A DNA stretch of 64,000 nt from DAIODI01 sp046349255. Lineage in GTDB: Bacteria; Pseudomonadota; Alphaproteobacteria; Rhizobiales; Aestuariivirgaceae. The translations under genes were made by a program, and so were the position numbers. The number at the start of each line of letters is the position of its first letter. Position 1 is the stretch's first letter. Positions 62,947 through 64,000 of the stretch are shown here, in pieces. The notes beneath the pieces were generated by a model. That model was not told the DNA's origin, did not search any database, and saw only the letters and a list, made by a program, of their open reading frames with translations. Where the stretch lies: NCBI GenBank assembly GCA_046349255.1, contig JAXMCR010000002.1:248001-312000 (forward strand), read 5' to 3'.

Positions 62947-63866
62947 CAGGTCGATCCCTTCACGATGTGCAGCGCGGTGAACAGGTCGAGGTGCCCGCCG
63001 CCGCCGTTCTTGTAGAGCGTGACATCCGCCGGGCTTCGCGCGACCGCGTAGCCGGCGGCGAGCTCGAACAGGTCCGCCTCGATTTTCTCGCGGCCGATCA
63101 CCCCGCGCGACAGCGGCGAGGCGAGGTCGCCCGGGTGGTCGATCGCAAACCAGCGGCTGTCGACAAAGATGCGTGCACGAACGACCGCGTCGTCGTCGCA
63201 TTCGCGCATCTCCGGCGTGAAGCCGCCGACAAGATCGAGGTGCGCGCCGGGCTTCAGCCACGCGCCCTTCACGAGCGGTTCGGTCGAAGCCGTGCAGCAG
63301 CTCACGATGTCGGCTTGGCGGACCGCGCGTTCAACATCGTCCATTACCTCGCCGCCGATCGCTTCCGCGAGCGCCGCAGCCTTCCCTGGCGTGCGGTTCC
63401 ATACCAGCACCCGCTCGATCGACGGCCGAACGGCGCGATGCGCGTCGACGAGGTACGGCGACAGGCCGCCGGCGCCCACCACCACCAGCGTCCGTGCATC
63501 GTCGCGCGCCAGAAGCTTTGCGCCGAGTGCGGAGTCCGCGGCCGTCTTGCGGTACGTGAGCGCGGTGCCGTCGAGGACCGCAAGCGGCCGGCCGTCAACA
63601 CCGTCGAACAGCGTGTAGAGCGCCTGAACCGCCGGTTGTCCGTTCACGGAGGGGTTCGCCGGCATCACCGTCACGACCTTGGTGCCCATCGCGACGCCCG
63701 GCTGCCACGCCGGCAGGTTGAAGTAGGTCTGCCGGACGCCGCCCGCCTCGTGATGCAGTTCGCTGCGGTCGACGACGGGCTTCGGCCCCTTGTGCGCCTC
63801 GCGGAGCGCCTCGACCAGCGCACGCCACGGCGTCGCGTTCACCTCGTCGGCCGAGATGAACCGCAC
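62946..63866 (-). CDS. Ornithine cyclodeaminase/mu-crystallin-family protein
   Basis: A protein of about 306 residues with an NAD-binding domain (VVVGAGGLSPYLVDAH) and family-wide segments TYRKTAADSALGAKLLA, VSCCTASTEPLV and HLDLVGGFTPEMREC. Relatives include ornithine cyclodeaminase, alanine dehydrogenase and ketimine reductase; the substrate is unknown. GTG 63866 is taken as start as it begins the conserved FISADEV region; GTG 63902 would extend it into the upstream gene. It overlaps the downstream cupin and lies 20 bases after an M24-family gene. Confidence 0.82.
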   Translation of the reverse strand: MRFISADEVNATPWRALVEALREAHKGPKPVVDRSELHHEAGGVRQTYFNLPAWQPGVAMGTKVVTVMPANPSVNGQPAVQALYTLFDGVDGRPLAVLDGTALTYRKTAADSALGAKLLARDDARTLVVVGAGGLSPYLVDAHRAVRPSIERVLVWNRTPGKAAALAEAIGGEVMDDVERAVRQADIVSCCTASTEPLVKGAWLKPGAHLDLVGGFTPEMRECDDDAVVRARIFVDSRWFAIDHPGDLASPLSRGVIGREKIEADLFELAAGYAVARSPADVTLYKNGGGGHLDLFTALHIVKGST

Positions 63867-63886
63867 GCCGCTTTCGGCGCGCGCCG

Positions 63887-64000
63887 TCAGTGCGCCTCCC
63901 ACGGGAACGTATCGAGCCGGTGCGCCCCGTCCTTCTTGATCACCACCTGCGTCTCGAGCTTGATGCACTCCTTGCCGCCCTGTTCGCCGATGAGGCTTTC
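63887..64000 (-). CDS. M24-family (Xaa-Pro peptidase/DddP-like) protein, 3' end only
   Basis: The minus strand from the window edge reads ESLIGEQGGKECIKLETQV and ends in DTFPWEAH and a stop at 63887. The Gly-Glu-x-Gly-Gly followed by KLE is the C-terminal metal-ligand region of creatinase/aminopeptidase P-type (M24) proteins, which include the DMSP lyase DddP and many non-peptidase relatives. Only 37 residues are visible, so the family call is tentative. It is the first visible gene of the cupin-OCD operon. Confidence 0.6.
   Translation of the reverse strand, partial: ESLIGEQGGKECIKLETQVVIKKDGAHRLDTFPWEAH

Overview
The window is high-GC DNA with dense, often overlapping genes (many ATGA or GTGA junctions, GTG and TTG starts). 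Its gene families (DUF1194, TctABC, large MHS transporters, xanthine-dehydrogenase-type Mo enzymes, GltX2-type synthetase, MsrQ, DUF3750) point to an alphaproteobacterium, probably Hyphomicrobiales or Rhodospirillales. No rRNA, tRNA, phage, integrase, transposase or CRISPR array was seen. It reads as chromosomal DNA rich in transport and small-molecule catabolism.

Layout. 1-7.7 kb: a DUF1194 protein, an unusual SHMT paralogue, RidA, an SsuABC/TauABC-like ABC importer, two SDRs and a convergent polysaccharide-deacetylase-like enzyme. 7.9-13.5 kb: a 2-aminoethylphosphonate pair (phnW and phosphonopyruvate decarboxylase), kup, an EamA exporter and a small unknown protein. 13.7-16.1 kb: a DEAD-box helicase divergent from a lytic transglycosylase. 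16.3-22.2 kb: two paralogous MHS transporters, each with a large extra periplasmic domain, flanking a Ser/Thr kinase-USP fusion. 22.2-24.3 kb: a metallophosphoesterase and an RTX-repeat protein. 24.5-28.4 kb: a three-subunit molybdenum hydroxylase with its own MoaD-like protein, followed by palindromic intergenic repeats and a zinc metallopeptidase.

29.7-42.4 kb is the most coherent block and looks like C2/C1 acid metabolism. On the minus strand are a PanE-type reductase (oxalyl-CoA reductase candidate) and serine-glyoxylate aminotransferase. Divergent from them is a plus-strand tctCBA-terC-terC-usp operon. Convergent with that is a minus-strand operon of an FCD-type GntR regulator, a ThDP-dependent lyase or decarboxylase, a formyl-CoA:oxalate CoA-transferase-like protein, and a stand-alone protein resembling the 10-formyl-THF hydrolase domain of ALDH1L1. 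Near-identical GntR-type operator sequences precede gntR and tctC, so uptake and degradation are probably co-regulated. The simplest model is oxalate uptake, a formyl-CoA cycle, and a glyoxylate branch into the serine cycle. Residue changes in the CoA-transferase and the lyase leave open a 2-hydroxyacyl-CoA lyase pathway on another acid.

42.5-56.5 kb is mixed: a DODA-type dioxygenase, a second RTX protein with a very AT-rich upstream region, PBP1A, MsrQ, DUF3750, nadE-gltX, a GST, a PhnD-like binding protein, a desaturase and the kbl-tdh threonine pathway. 56.6-64 kb: a dipeptide-type ABC importer lacking an adjacent binding protein, an alpha/beta hydrolase, two tandem DMSP-lyase-like cupins, an ornithine-cyclodeaminase-family protein and the 3' end of an M24-family gene cut by the window edge. 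All functional statements rest on reading the sequence and remembered family features; no database search was run.
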